Source: Sphingomonas sp. (GTDB lineage Bacteria > Pseudomonadota > Alphaproteobacteria > Sphingomonadales > Sphingomonadaceae). From it: a stretch of DNA of 64,000 nt. The position numbers were made by a program, and so were the translations under genes. The notes under the pieces were generated by a model. It worked only from the letters and a program-made list of their open reading frames with translations. It had not been told where the DNA came from and searched no databases. The first letter of the stretch is position 1, and each line of letters starts with the position of its first letter. The stretch is from contig NZ_JAGHZV010000005.1 of assembly GCF_017745215.1 (NCBI RefSeq), positions 182,472 to 246,471 on the forward strand. Direction: 5' to 3'. Shown in pieces: positions 7,322 to 16,374 of the stretch.

Positions 7322-10300
7322 ATGACCGAACCAACGAAGCCTCCCGAAAAACCGAAGTATGCACCCTCGCGTTATATGCGAGACCGCCACCCCGACTTGT
7401 TCTCCGATTCGGTTTCCGAGGTGGAATACGAAGTCGAGCGCGACGTATTATCCTACCACCTCGAAACGCTCACAAATCAGAAAGATGAGACTGCGTTCGA
7501 AAATTTCTCGCAACGTCTTTGCGAGAAATTCATAGCGCCGAATATTCGCCCTCAGACTGGTCCGGTTGGTGGGGGCGACGGTAAGACCGACGCAGAGACG
7601 TTCCCGGTATCGAGTGAAATTTCCGCTCGCTGGTTCGTGCCCGACAACGACAAGGCCGGCGAACGTAAGGCCTTCGCATTCAGCGCCAAGAAAACTTGGC
7701 GCTCTAAAATCCAGTCCGACGTCGCCGCCATCGCGGGCACCAAGCGAGACTACGACCAGATCATCTGCGTCACCAACCAGTTCGTCCCAGCAAAGAAGTC
7801 TGCTGATCTGCAAGACGAGCTTTTTAAAAAGCACGGCATCCCAGTCACCATTCTGGATCGCACCTGGATCCTCGACCGCGTTTTCAAGCACGACAGTATG
7901 GCCATTGCGGTTGAGGAGCTTGGCGTTGGCAAGGGCACGGAGAAGCAAACCAAGAAGCTGGGGCCAAGTGATACCCAGCGTAAGGCGGAGCTAGACGCCC
8001 TTGAGGCAAAGATCGCTGACGGATCGCAATATCAGGGGCAGCCTGCCGCGCTAGTCGAAGATGCGCGAAATGCCGCTCTTCTGGCTCGAGGATTGGAGCA
8101 TTCGAGTGTTGACGTGAACGGGCGTTTTGATCGCGCGCTTCGTCTCGCGCGAGATAACAATCTCAAAAAGCTCGAACTCGCGATTTCCTACGAGTGGGCA
8201 TGGACCTCCCATTTCTGGCATGAGGACCACCTTCGCACGTCCGAACTCTACGACACAGTTGAAGGTCTCGCTCTCGCTTCGGACGACGCAAATGACTTAG
8301 AGCGTTTGAGCAATCTTCTGCCCCTGATACGCATGAGCGTCCAATCGGGCTCGATGGAAGCATCGAAGGGAAAGCTCAAGGACCGCACCGCTGCGCTCAA
8401 GGCGGCGCTGGAAGGTCTGTCGGTACAGACCAGTCGGCCCAACAACGCGTTACATGCCGAAGCCCTGTTGCTCATGACTCGTGTCTCCGAAAAAGGCGTT
8501 GAGCATCGCGACGACCCGCTCAAGGATATCTGGGTCTCGTTCACCGACGTCATAAAACGCGCCGAAGGGTTAGGAACATTCCCGTTCACGAGCATCGCAA
8601 ATGCCCTTACACAAATCGGCGAATTCATCGCTGACAGCCAGGAATTCGATACCTTATTCGAGACCGTCACCGACGCCCTCGCGGCGCGCAGCGGCGAAGG
8701 GGAGGCTGCAAAGAAGAGTGTTCAGCGGGGATACCAGAAGCTTGCGAAGGGATTGCCCTATGACGCTATCCGCTGGTTCGGCCGTGCCGTCGCGCTCCTC
8801 ATCAAGGAGGAGTATGAGGATGATCTCATCGACGCTTTGCTAGGCGCAGGCTTGGCCTTCGAAGAAGTCGGCCTTCCATGGGCTGCAAGGAACTACACCC
8901 TAGCCGCCGTCAGTCAGGAATTCTCGTCGTTCAAAAGGTACGGCAGCATCGGCGCCCTCCGGGCTTCAGTCCTGTCCAGGTACTTTGATACCGAACTCAA
9001 GCTCCGCCGCGTTCCACAGATTCTAAGTGCGCACGAGTTGGAAATGATCGTTCGCCATTCACAGGCGCGCACGGATGGGCAGCGCCGCCGCCTCGATAAG
9101 GTGCAAGAGGCCCACATGATGCAGATCGCATCGCTGCTTCTGCAGACCCCCGTCGATAAACTGAGCGAAATCGCTCAACTTCCCGACGCGCTCGAACGGC
9201 TCGCATTGCCGATGTCCCGCACCGCACTGCTTTACCTGATGGGCAATGAAGACATCTTGAGAACGGAAGGCTGGATACCCGAACAAGAAACTCGCGAAGG
9301 CGCGGAAGCCTTCATGCGCGACCTGCACGACTACGGCTCAAAAGAGGACTATCCCGCTCCGGACTTCGCCCTTGAGGAAACTGTCACGCTTTCGTCCAAT
9401 GTACTCGGATGCCGCATTGAATTGGTTTGCGCCAACAATCTTGTCTCCATCGGCATCGGCGAGGCGATCCTCGGGTCACTGGAAGCCTTGCTTGCGACCA
9501 GCCTCGATCATCGCATTTTGCCTCAGGTAGACCACCTGCAACTACGGGTCACCCCGTCCGACATCGTCGGGCTCAGCCCTGTCCTGACGTTTGCCGATGT
9601 TGAGGGAGAACCCATCGGCACGATCACGCACCGCATGGTCATGGAATACAAGACCAAGGAAGATGCGCTATCATTTCCGCGTTGGATGAGGGATGCCGTT
9701 CTTGAAATCTTCCTTCGCTTCGCCGCCCCTCAGGATGTCGAGACGTGGGGCAAGGCCCTGTTTGAAGATGAGCGCGCCCTAGATCGCGCGCTGACGTTCT
9801 CAAACATTCCCATCATGCTTGGCAATCTGCACGGTGATCGCGCGCAGCTCTCCCTTGCTGATTGGATCGATCCAACCGATCCTATCTATGAGGTCAAACG
9901 CTCGGAGACCTGGCCCCCCGCCCCGACTCCCGCGGCGATCCAGTCATTTGGCGACACACCGCGCGGTAAAGGCCTCGCTCCCAGAAAATTGCGCGATGCG
10001 GCGGCCAAGGGCAAGCATTCGACGACGCGCTGGATTTCGCCCATTGATGCGCGGAAGTGGGATAAGGCGAGATGGAATGGCACGACGTTTATGTGGTCTC
10101 CGGACGACCCGGACATGCCACCTCCCATGCTGGGACTCGCGTACGAGAATCCTTCGGCCGCCCGAGACATCTTCATGTCATGGCGAAAGCGTTACGGCGA
10201 TGACGATGTCAAAGACGATCTTAAAGTTACGATCGTTCGCGGCATATCGCGCGATAACCCCGCCTCTTACGCCGTGATGGTCAGTCCTAACCCGGATAAC

Positions 10301-10645
10301 GTTCCAATTTCGGATGGAAAAACTGTCGGATTTGTATCGCGGATCAATCGTATGTACCCAAATTCGACTGAGAACCTTGATAAGTTCCTCGAAGACTATG
10401 CGCGGCATGGCCGGTATGTGCTGCTTCCTGTCCACCTCCCAAACAAGCTCGCGCAACCCGAACCTATTTTTGACCTGCCAATCGGCAAGCACAATCTAAC
10501 GGTCGTCAACGCGTGGGAGATAGCGACCAACGACATGACGGCCTCGGTCTTGGATTTGGATGAACCACCTTTTATTCCACCGGACCAGCCCAATGCACCG
10601 GTACTCGAGACGCTAGAGTGGCTGAGGTCATTGCAGTTCGGTTAA
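7322..10645 (+). CDS. Large Mrr-like (PD-(D/E)xK) nuclease and helical-repeat protein, defence-like
   Basis: Encodes 1107 residues. Residues about 40-200 look like a restriction-endonuclease fold: GGGDGKTDAE (acidic metal ligands) followed about 35 residues later by FAFSAKK, the place of the QxK/ExK strand in Mrr-type nucleases, then IICVTNQ and a TILDRTWILD strand-helix. The middle (about 230-650) is rich in amphipathic helices resembling TPR/HEAT-like repeats. The C-terminal about 400 residues are a mixed alpha/beta region of unknown type. No Walker A motif is present, which argues against an Avs-type STAND ATPase. The ATG at 7322 is preferred to an in-frame TTG 27 bp upstream; no strong ribosome site precedes it. 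Composition is clearly AT-richer than core genes. A role in defence against phage or plasmids is inferred from architecture and setting. Confidence 0.7.
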   Translation: MTEPTKPPEKPKYAPSRYMRDRHPDLFSDSVSEVEYEVERDVLSYHLETLTNQKDETAFENFSQRLCEKFIAPNIRPQTGPVGGGDGKTDAETFPVSSEISARWFVPDNDKAGERKAFAFSAKKTWRSKIQSDVAAIAGTKRDYDQIICVTNQFVPAKKSADLQDELFKKHGIPVTILDRTWILDRVFKHDSMAIAVEELGVGKGTEKQTKKLGPSDTQRKAELDALEAKIADGSQYQGQPAALVEDARNAALLARGLEHSSVDVNGRFDRALRLARDNNLKKLELAISYEWAWTSHFWHEDHLRTSELYDTVEGLALASDDANDLERLSNLLPLIRMSVQSGSMEASKGKLKDRTAALKAALEGLSVQTSRPNNALHAEALLLMTRVSEKGVEHRDDPLKDIWVSFTDVIKRAEGLGTFPFTSIANALTQIGEFIADSQEFDTLFETVTDALAARSGEGEAAKKSVQRGYQKLAKGLPYDAIRWFGRAVALLIKEEYEDDLIDALLGAGLAFEEVGLPWAARNYTLAAVSQEFSSFKRYGSIGALRASVLSRYFDTELKLRRVPQILSAHELEMIVRHSQARTDGQRRRLDKVQEAHMMQIASLLLQTPVDKLSEIAQLPDALERLALPMSRTALLYLMGNEDILRTEGWIPEQETREGAEAFMRDLHDYGSKEDYPAPDFALEETVTLSSNVLGCRIELVCANNLVSIGIGEAILGSLEALLATSLDHRILPQVDHLQLRVTPSDIVGLSPVLTFADVEGEPIGTITHRMVMEYKTKEDALSFPRWMRDAVLEIFLRFAAPQDVETWGKALFEDERALDRALTFSNIPIMLGNLHGDRAQLSLADWIDPTDPIYEVKRSETWPPAPTPAAIQSFGDTPRGKGLAPRKLRDAAAKGKHSTTRWISPIDARKWDKARWNGTTFMWSPDDPDMPPPMLGLAYENPSAARDIFMSWRKRYGDDDVKDDLKVTIVRGISRDNPASYAVMVSPNPDNVPISDGKTVGFVSRINRMYPNSTENLDKFLEDYARHGRYVLLPVHLPNKLAQPEPIFDLPIGKHNLTVVNAWEIATNDMTASVLDLDEPPFIPPDQPNAPVLETLEWLRSLQFG

Positions 10646-10734
10646 GCCGATATTTGGATCGGGGGGCGGCGCAAAAAAAAACCGCAACCCTGTTGCCGAT
10701 AGTGTTGCAGCGAACGTTTGGAGCGACGTCTAGC

Positions 10735-12237
10735 TTATCGATCAAGCGACGGCCCACGATCAGGTTGACGCTGTTGCGGAGTTCGGCGCGCGACCTGTCC
10801 GCGCTGGTTGACGGTGCGGATAAACTCCGCTCGCGGCGTTTGATCATCCGCCTTCACGTCGCGCTGGTGGGCTTTCCCGACACGGATCAGCTCGGCGGTG
10901 CGGCTGCGCTCCTGTTCACGCGCGCGTTCTCGAAGCTGACGCTTGGCGTCGGCTGCGGCTTCGCCGCGCTGGTGCATGTCGCGCATTGCAGCGAGGCCGC
11001 TGGAACGTTCGTCCTGCAACCGCTCGGCTCGGGGTTGGAAGCGCTGGCGGATCGCGCTTTCCAAGGCGACGCGCTGTTCCTTCGATCGACGCGCCAGCGC
11101 CGAACGCTCGGCCTTGTGGAGGTCGATCTGCTCACGCCGGGCGGCGTACTGCTTCTTCCTCGTGCCGCCGGTCCAGTCGAGAAAGCGCGTGGCGCGCGCC
11201 CAAAGCGTCGTCTGCTTTTGCCGTAGCGCCTGACGCTCGGCGCGGTGACGCTGGCGCAAGCCCGCCGCCGCGTCATGCAACGATGCGCGCAATTCCGTGA
11301 TGCCGCGATTACGCGTTTCCTGACGCTCGGCGCGGAGGGCATCCGCCTGGCCGCGAAAGCGGGATTTGAGCGCGCGCAGTTCTTTCGTGCGCCGGCGCGC
11401 ATGCCCCGCAAGCTCGGTTTCAAGCTGACTGTCAAGTTTCGTTTGCCCGCGCTCAAACTGAGCCCAGGTCCGCGTCTCAAAATCAGGCGAGCGCGCAGCA
11501 CGTTCGAGATTGAGATTCACAATCTCGGCATGGCGCTCCATGCGGGTGCGGCCTTGGTCGATCGACGGATAGTCGATCTCGCGCCCGAGCGCGTTGCGGC
11601 GCTGCTTCGATTGGGGCTCCTGAACATAGCGCTCCACTTGCGCGCCGCGCACGCCGATATGGATTGTCGGCTCGCGGTCAATGCCTTGGGCCGCAAGGGT
11701 CCGCCGGTCGATCCGAGTTTCATGGCCCGCCCGCTCCAGCGCCGTATTCGCGTGATGCTCCCAGCGCTCGCGAATCCAATCGACGCCCTTCGGCTCAAGC
11801 CCGGCTTTGATGCGGTCGCGCGCGCTGTCAGAGAGCCGCAACAGGCGTTTGCCGGTTTCAAGGTCGCGGTCGCGCAGGACGATATGGGCGTGCGGATTAT
11901 GCGCGTCCTCCCCGCGCTGGTGGATGGCGAACATCCACGGCACGCGATCCTGCGTCACATCGCGCACGAAATTGCGAACGAGCTGAGCGCGTTCGGGCTC
12001 GCCAAGCTCGCGCGGAATCGCGACGCGCACCTTATCGACAAGACGCGCATTCGCCCGCGCCGTCACTTCCTCGCGGTCCATCCAGCTTCGGGCATGGACC
12101 GGATCGAGCGGAATGACATGCGCTTCTACCAATGGCTCCGCGCCTTCGCGACTCACGTAGCGAAGATGCGCGCCCGCCGTACCCGGCGCATGGGTCGAGC
12201 GTCCAATGGACGCGAGATTGCACGAATAGATTGCCAT
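10735..12237 (-). CDS. MobA/MobL-family relaxase
   Basis: Predicted strand-transferase that nicks the origin of transfer and pilots the element's DNA. Of its 500 residues, the N-terminal about 200 carry the relaxase fold: start MAIYSCN as in MobA/MobL proteins and the HUH metal motif EDAHNPHAHI near residue 130. The remaining about 300 residues are Arg/Glu/Gln-rich and strongly coiled-coil-like, probably for oligomerisation or partner contact. The ATG at 12237 is chosen because family members start at MAIY; an in-frame start 54 bp upstream is possible. A helper type IV secretion system would be required because none is encoded in the element. The origin of transfer should lie nearby, perhaps in 12238-12518, but was not identified. 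Confidence 0.85.
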   Translation of the reverse strand: MAIYSCNLASIGRSTHAPGTAGAHLRYVSREGAEPLVEAHVIPLDPVHARSWMDREEVTARANARLVDKVRVAIPRELGEPERAQLVRNFVRDVTQDRVPWMFAIHQRGEDAHNPHAHIVLRDRDLETGKRLLRLSDSARDRIKAGLEPKGVDWIRERWEHHANTALERAGHETRIDRRTLAAQGIDREPTIHIGVRGAQVERYVQEPQSKQRRNALGREIDYPSIDQGRTRMERHAEIVNLNLERAARSPDFETRTWAQFERGQTKLDSQLETELAGHARRRTKELRALKSRFRGQADALRAERQETRNRGITELRASLHDAAAGLRQRHRAERQALRQKQTTLWARATRFLDWTGGTRKKQYAARREQIDLHKAERSALARRSKEQRVALESAIRQRFQPRAERLQDERSSGLAAMRDMHQRGEAAADAKRQLRERAREQERSRTAELIRVGKAHQRDVKADDQTPRAEFIRTVNQRGQVARRTPQQRQPDRGPSLDR

Positions 12238-12518
12238 GACGGGCGATCCATTTTTCCCCAGTGCTATAGTTGCGCTGCCGATATGACTCACGAATGCGAG
12301 AATCGGTTCCGAAGGGCGCGAGCTCTTGGCCGCGAAGGTGCGGAAACGGCGGACCGTTTCCGCTCGGACTTGCTCCGATGGCGCAGGGTTTCAAGAAACC
12401 CAAAAGTGCGCCCTACAGATTTACATAATATCAGATGGGGTTGAATCGCGGGTAGTAGATTCCACTATTCGCATATCCGGGCATGCGATCTGCCTACGAT
12501 GGTATGCGTCCCATCGGC

Positions 12519-12995
12519 TCAATCTTTGGGTTTGAAGATTGCCGATATGATCGCTTGGTCCACGTCCGGCTTATAGTCGAGCAACTGAGGATCGTCCACG
12601 CTCTCTTTACAGAGCGCCCGTAGAGAATGTCCGGTCTTCGGCATGAAGATCGAGGATATGACCTCGGGATCGGCATCTTGCTGATAGTCAGGCCGTCGCG
12701 GTTTCTTTTCGACGTTACCGTTTGCTGGCCAGTCGCCCCAAATCGTCATCCACCACTTGACGATGCGTCGCTCGATTTCCAGAGGTGCGTCTTCGCCAAA
12801 TCCCTCGAAGACCTCGATTTCGAACCAAGTGGCGACAATTTCGATGATGTCCGGGATAGGCCTTTTGAAATTGTCCGACAAATCGCTTGCCATTTCCCAT
12901 ACACCGCTGGGGAAGGAAAATAGCCTTGGAACTCCGAAAATTTCTAGAATTTCTGATTTCTTTTCCCAAAGTTCTTCGTCTGTCGGTACATCCAT
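12519..12995 (-). CDS. Unknown protein with a duplicated C-terminal motif
   Basis: Encodes 158 residues, acidic and Trp-rich, with no signal peptide. The C-terminal part contains the same short motif twice, DADPEVISSIFMPK and DVDQAIISAIFKPK, about 33 residues apart, which suggests an internal duplication or a repeated peptide-binding module. The N-terminal about 100 residues contain hydrophobic helices with many acidic residues. It lies upstream of the relaxase on the same strand, with a 280-bp gap. Low GC supports its belonging to the element's accessory set. Function unknown; antirestriction-like acidic mimicry is conceivable but unsupported. Confidence 0.6.
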   Translation of the reverse strand: MDVPTDEELWEKKSEILEIFGVPRLFSFPSGVWEMASDLSDNFKRPIPDIIEIVATWFEIEVFEGFGEDAPLEIERRIVKWWMTIWGDWPANGNVEKKPRRPDYQQDADPEVISSIFMPKTGHSLRALCKESVDDPQLLDYKPDVDQAIISAIFKPKD

Positions 12996-13015
12996 AGTTT
13001 AATTATAGTATAAAA

Positions 13016-13363
13016 TCAGCGTCCCATGCCAGATTTTCCAGACGGAGGCCTGTTAGCTTTATTGAAAGCCGCTTTTGCTGTTCCAGTCTTGCCTGCCTTA
13101 CTAGCCTCAGCTGACAAATTCCCACGGCCCGCCTTCGATCCTGGCTGGCTTGTTGTGGATTGCTGGTAGGCCTGTGACGCCTTTTGGCTAAAATTCGGCG
13201 TGGCTTTTTCGCCACCGCCGCTGGCATGGTGGTTGCCAAACTTCTTCACCTGATCCTGACGGGCCGCAAAAGCCTCGCGGTTCACGGCGTCGGCTGCCGA
13301 CCCCTTCATCTTCAGGTCCATTCCCGGCGCGGGCGCATGGTCGGGGCGGCGATTGTCAGGCAT
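13016..13363 (-). CDS. Small basic, disordered protein of the mobilization region
   Basis: Encodes 115 residues rich in Lys, Ala, Gly, Ser and Asn, with no hydrophobic core, and is predicted to be largely disordered. The ATG at 13363 is preferred to an upstream in-frame start at 13480, which would run through the promoter region and the start of the divergent coupling-protein gene. Being small and basic and placed between relaxase and coupling ATPase, it may be a relaxosome accessory or DNA-binding protein, but no fold is recognised. It precedes the preceding unknown gene by 20 bp on the same strand. Confidence 0.6.
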   Translation of the reverse strand: MPDNRRPDHAPAPGMDLKMKGSAADAVNREAFAARQDQVKKFGNHHASGGGEKATPNFSQKASQAYQQSTTSQPGSKAGRGNLSAEASKAGKTGTAKAAFNKANRPPSGKSGMGR

Positions 13364-13427
13364 GATCGACTCCGTCCGTGGCAATATGCTCAAGTAAACG
13401 ACGAGATGAAGCGGGGGAATAGAGGAG

Positions 13428-15371
13428 ATGACCGATCTGCCGCGCGGACAGGGCGACAATCGCAACGTTTCACTCGGCACGGCGGGCTGGATGCCAGCCG
13501 CCGAGGCCGAGCAGCTTGCCTATGAGCCGGGCGCGTTGTGGCTCGGGCGGTCGGAAACCGAGGCCGCGATACCTATCGGATGGCGCGACGACCGCCATGT
13601 CATCACCGTGGCCGGAACGCGCGCGGGCAAAGGCACCTCGCTGCTGGTCAACAATCTGTGCCTCTATCCCGGTTCGGTCGTGTGCATCGATCCCAAGGGA
13701 GAGAATGCGACCCTGACCGCCGCGCGGCGGGGTCAGGGATCGGATACCGCAACGCCGATGGGGCAGCGCGTCTACGTCCTCGATCCGTTCAATGCCGCCC
13801 AAGTGGATCAGGGCTATCGCGCCGCTTTCAATCCGCTCGACTGGATCGATACCGACAATCCCGAAGCGTCGGACGAAGCAAAACGGCTGGCGGACAGCCT
13901 GGTCGTCGTTGCGAAAGGCGAGGACGCGCATTGGGATGAATCGGCCCGATCGGTCATTGAAGGGCTGATCCTCCATGTCCTGCACGCCATCGAATATGAA
14001 GGACGACGCAACCTTCTAACGGTGCGCCAACTCCTGACGCGCGGCGATACGCAAGGGGTCGCGGAGTATGTAGCCTATCGGCGCGCCACCGAACCTGAAT
14101 TTGAGATGCCGGAACCTTCCGCCGCCGCCTTCGACTTTCTCTGGAAAGCGATGGCCGAAAGCAAGGCATTCCATGGCATTGTCGCCGGTGTCGGCGCGTC
14201 GGTGCTGTCGATGGCGGACCGGGAGCTAAGCTCGGTCCTCTCGACCGCGCGCCGCAATACCGACTTCCTTGATTCACCGCTCATGCGTCCGGTCCTCGAT
14301 CATTCCACCTTTTCGCTCGACGCGTTGAAAAGCGATCCGGCGGGCGTGACAGTCTATCTCTGCCTTCCGGCCCGATACATGAATACGCATGCGCGATGGC
14401 TGCGCATGATGGTCGGCCTGACGCTCGACGGAATGGAGCGACTGCGCGGAAGGCCGATGAGCGGGCATCCGGTCCTGCTTGTTCTGGATGAATTCGCCAT
14501 CCTCGACCGGATGGCGTCGCTGGAAAAGGCCATCGGCCAAATCGCGGGCTTCGGCGTCAAAATCTGGGCCGTTCTGCAGGACCTCACCCAGCTTAAGGCG
14601 CTCTATAAAGAGCGCTGGGAGACGTTTCTCGGCAACGCGGGGCTCGCGATGTTCTTCGGCAACGCGGATCAGTTCACGCTCGACTATATCTCGCGGCGGC
14701 TCGGCAAGGTCGAGGTCCGCAAGGATGTCGCCAATCGCGGCGAACAGGTCGGCTCCGGCACGGGAAGCAGCTACAACCCCTCGGGCGTCGCGAGCTGGGG
14801 ATTGGGCGCGCTGACCGCGCTCATCCCCGGCCTTTCCCGCTCGCGGCAGGAAGGCGTCGCATGGGGCACAAGCGAGACGGTGCAGAAAACCGAACTTCTC
14901 AACCCCGACGAGGCGGCAAAGATTTTCGCCGCCGAAACCGGCCGGATGCTCGCGATCACGCCGAACCATTATCCGATCGCCGTTCGCCGCACGCCTTATT
15001 TTGCCGATCCGGCTTTCGCGGGCCTCTTTGATCCGCACCCGGATCACGGAGCCGCTGCCGCGCCTGCCGCTCCCGCCGCGCCGCCGCCTGCGCCTGAGCG
15101 CGGCGAAACCGAGCGCCTGTATGCGCCCGAGATAACCGAGGGCCTGTTTCGGCAACCGAGCCATGGAACGCTGATGAAGTGGCATTCGGCTTCGGGCGCG
15201 GCATTCAAGGCGGGCGACCTTCTCGCCGAAATCGAAACGCGGCGGCAGATTATCGAGGTTCTCGCCTTATGCGACGGAGTGATGCGCGCTCATACGACGC
15301 CGGAAGGTGGAATCGTGCGAAGCGGGTTGCATCTGGCGGATATTTGGATCGCGGACGCGCCCGCCGTATAA
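13428..15371 (+). CDS. VirD4/TraG-type coupling ATPase without membrane anchor, with C-terminal lipoyl-like domain
   Basis: Predicted ATPase that hands relaxase-bound DNA to a type IV secretion channel; 647 residues. Walker A is AGTRAGKGTS near residue 65 and Walker B is LLVLDEFAILD near 350, followed by a motor-domain arginine region. The usual N-terminal pair of transmembrane helices is absent; the protein begins as a soluble polypeptide. The last about 70 residues (near 578-640) read as a biotinyl/lipoyl-type hammerhead fold: GDLLAEIETRRQ and CDGVM match the lipoyl core, but the modified lysine position is occupied by Arg. The 113-residue two-helix protein encoded 35 bp downstream could supply the missing membrane part. 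The ATPase call is firm; the tail and the split anchor are inferences. Confidence 0.88.
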   Translation: MTDLPRGQGDNRNVSLGTAGWMPAAEAEQLAYEPGALWLGRSETEAAIPIGWRDDRHVITVAGTRAGKGTSLLVNNLCLYPGSVVCIDPKGENATLTAARRGQGSDTATPMGQRVYVLDPFNAAQVDQGYRAAFNPLDWIDTDNPEASDEAKRLADSLVVVAKGEDAHWDESARSVIEGLILHVLHAIEYEGRRNLLTVRQLLTRGDTQGVAEYVAYRRATEPEFEMPEPSAAAFDFLWKAMAESKAFHGIVAGVGASVLSMADRELSSVLSTARRNTDFLDSPLMRPVLDHSTFSLDALKSDPAGVTVYLCLPARYMNTHARWLRMMVGLTLDGMERLRGRPMSGHPVLLVLDEFAILDRMASLEKAIGQIAGFGVKIWAVLQDLTQLKALYKERWETFLGNAGLAMFFGNADQFTLDYISRRLGKVEVRKDVANRGEQVGSGTGSSYNPSGVASWGLGALTALIPGLSRSRQEGVAWGTSETVQKTELLNPDEAAKIFAAETGRMLAITPNHYPIAVRRTPYFADPAFAGLFDPHPDHGAAAAPAAPAAPPPAPERGETERLYAPEITEGLFRQPSHGTLMKWHSASGAAFKAGDLLAEIETRRQIIEVLALCDGVMRAHTTPEGGIVRSGLHLADIWIADAPAV

Positions 15372-15406
15372 AGCGGTACGCTCATAGCTCGGGAGTCTCT
15401 TTGCCT

Positions 15407-15748
15407 ATGCGACGCAAGCTGACCGGCGGACTGCTCGTCGCCTTGGGCGCGGTGGCGTACTGGATTCTGCTCGGCGCGATCGAGAACAGCGCGGCCTTCT
15501 ACCAGGAATTTGCGAAGAACGCCGACGAGAGATTCAAGGCGGCGGCGATGGCCGACGGAAACATTCCAGTGGCGGCGACGCCCGACCCGCTGCAATTGAA
15601 AATACTGCTTTCGTTCTCGACGTTCCCCTTTGTGCTGTTCAGCATCGCGTGCGTGGCTGCCGTGATATTCGGTTTCTACCTGCTTCTCAGCTCCTCTGCG
15701 CAATCCAACAAAACAGCGCGCGTCGAATTCAGGTCGCGGAAAAAGTAG
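15407..15748 (+). CDS. Two-helix inner-membrane protein, possible anchor of the coupling ATPase
   Basis: Encodes 113 residues with two clear transmembrane segments (about 5-25 and 66-95) separated by about 40 polar residues, and a short basic cytoplasmic tail. This is the topology of the N-terminal membrane module of VirD4-type coupling proteins, which is missing from the ATPase encoded directly upstream on the same strand. No family is recognised by sequence. Start ATG at 15407; an upstream in-frame start inside the ATPase gene would add an unrelated basic stretch and is rejected. Confidence 0.7.
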   Translation: MRRKLTGGLLVALGAVAYWILLGAIENSAAFYQEFAKNADERFKAAAMADGNIPVAATPDPLQLKILLSFSTFPFVLFSIACVAAVIFGFYLLLSSSAQSNKTARVEFRSRKK

Positions 15749-15749
15749 G

Positions 15750-16292
15750 TCAGCTTCCGAGCAAGGGGATGCAGACTCCTTCAAATTCCTCGCGCTGAAG
15801 CTTTGCAAGATCGGGCCTTACCCCCAACTCAATATCCCTCTTAGCCTTCTCAGCGTCCCGGCGTCCGGCTTCCTTCTGCGCAGCCAGGCACTCGGGATTG
15901 CCACCAAAGCAATACATGGGACCGGAGCCCGGCGGAGCGGATTTCGCCTCGACCGCCGTCATATCGAGGAGGTCTTGCTCGACCTGCGTCGGAGTCTTTC
16001 CTGCCTCGGTCGCGTGTTGATTAGCGAAGAATCTCGCCTGAGTCCGCACCCGCATTGCTTTCAGCGCGAACGCCTTGTCAGCATTTGAAACGAAACCATT
16101 GGCCAGCCACAGGCAGCGAACCGCCGTGGCATAATCGACCTTCTTCTGCTCGGCGAGATCGCGTCTCGGCAGCATGGCCCTCGGGTCATTCTCCGCCGCC
16201 GCCGAATTTTGCGGGGCGGGGCCAGGCGAACTGCATGCGGCAGCCGCAAACAGCAGCACAGCCATTGTTTGAAGTCGCAAGCGTCGGGACAT
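15750..16292 (-). CDS. Lipoprotein of unknown function
   Basis: Encodes 180 residues with a basic N-terminus, hydrophobic helix and lipobox AAAC at about residues 17-20, so it is a predicted envelope lipoprotein. The mature part is helical and charged and contains two further Cys (CFGGNPEC) that may form a disulphide. It converges tail to tail with the two-helix membrane protein gene, one base apart. In conjugative elements lipoproteins here often act in entry exclusion or pore assembly, but there is no sequence support for either. Confidence 0.65.
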   Translation of the reverse strand: MSRRLRLQTMAVLLFAAAACSSPGPAPQNSAAAENDPRAMLPRRDLAEQKKVDYATAVRCLWLANGFVSNADKAFALKAMRVRTQARFFANQHATEAGKTPTQVEQDLLDMTAVEAKSAPPGSGPMYCFGGNPECLAAQKEAGRRDAEKAKRDIELGVRPDLAKLQREEFEGVCIPLLGS

Positions 16293-16374
16293 TGCGTTCT
16301 CCGTGGATCACCCAAAAACTGCGACAGCTTCGCGCAGCTTAGGTCGTTACACTCTGTGCGCAAGTTGAGGGCGC

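Noticed and set aside
7565..7600. GGGDGKT in the large protein as a Walker A motif
   Set aside because: The required Gly five residues before GKT is Val, and the motif sits in the nuclease-fold position for the catalytic Asp; no Walker B follows.
15179..15406. Extended start for the two-helix membrane protein
   Set aside because: The added residues are basic, lie within the coupling ATPase gene in another frame, and the ATG at 15407 opens directly at the first membrane helix.
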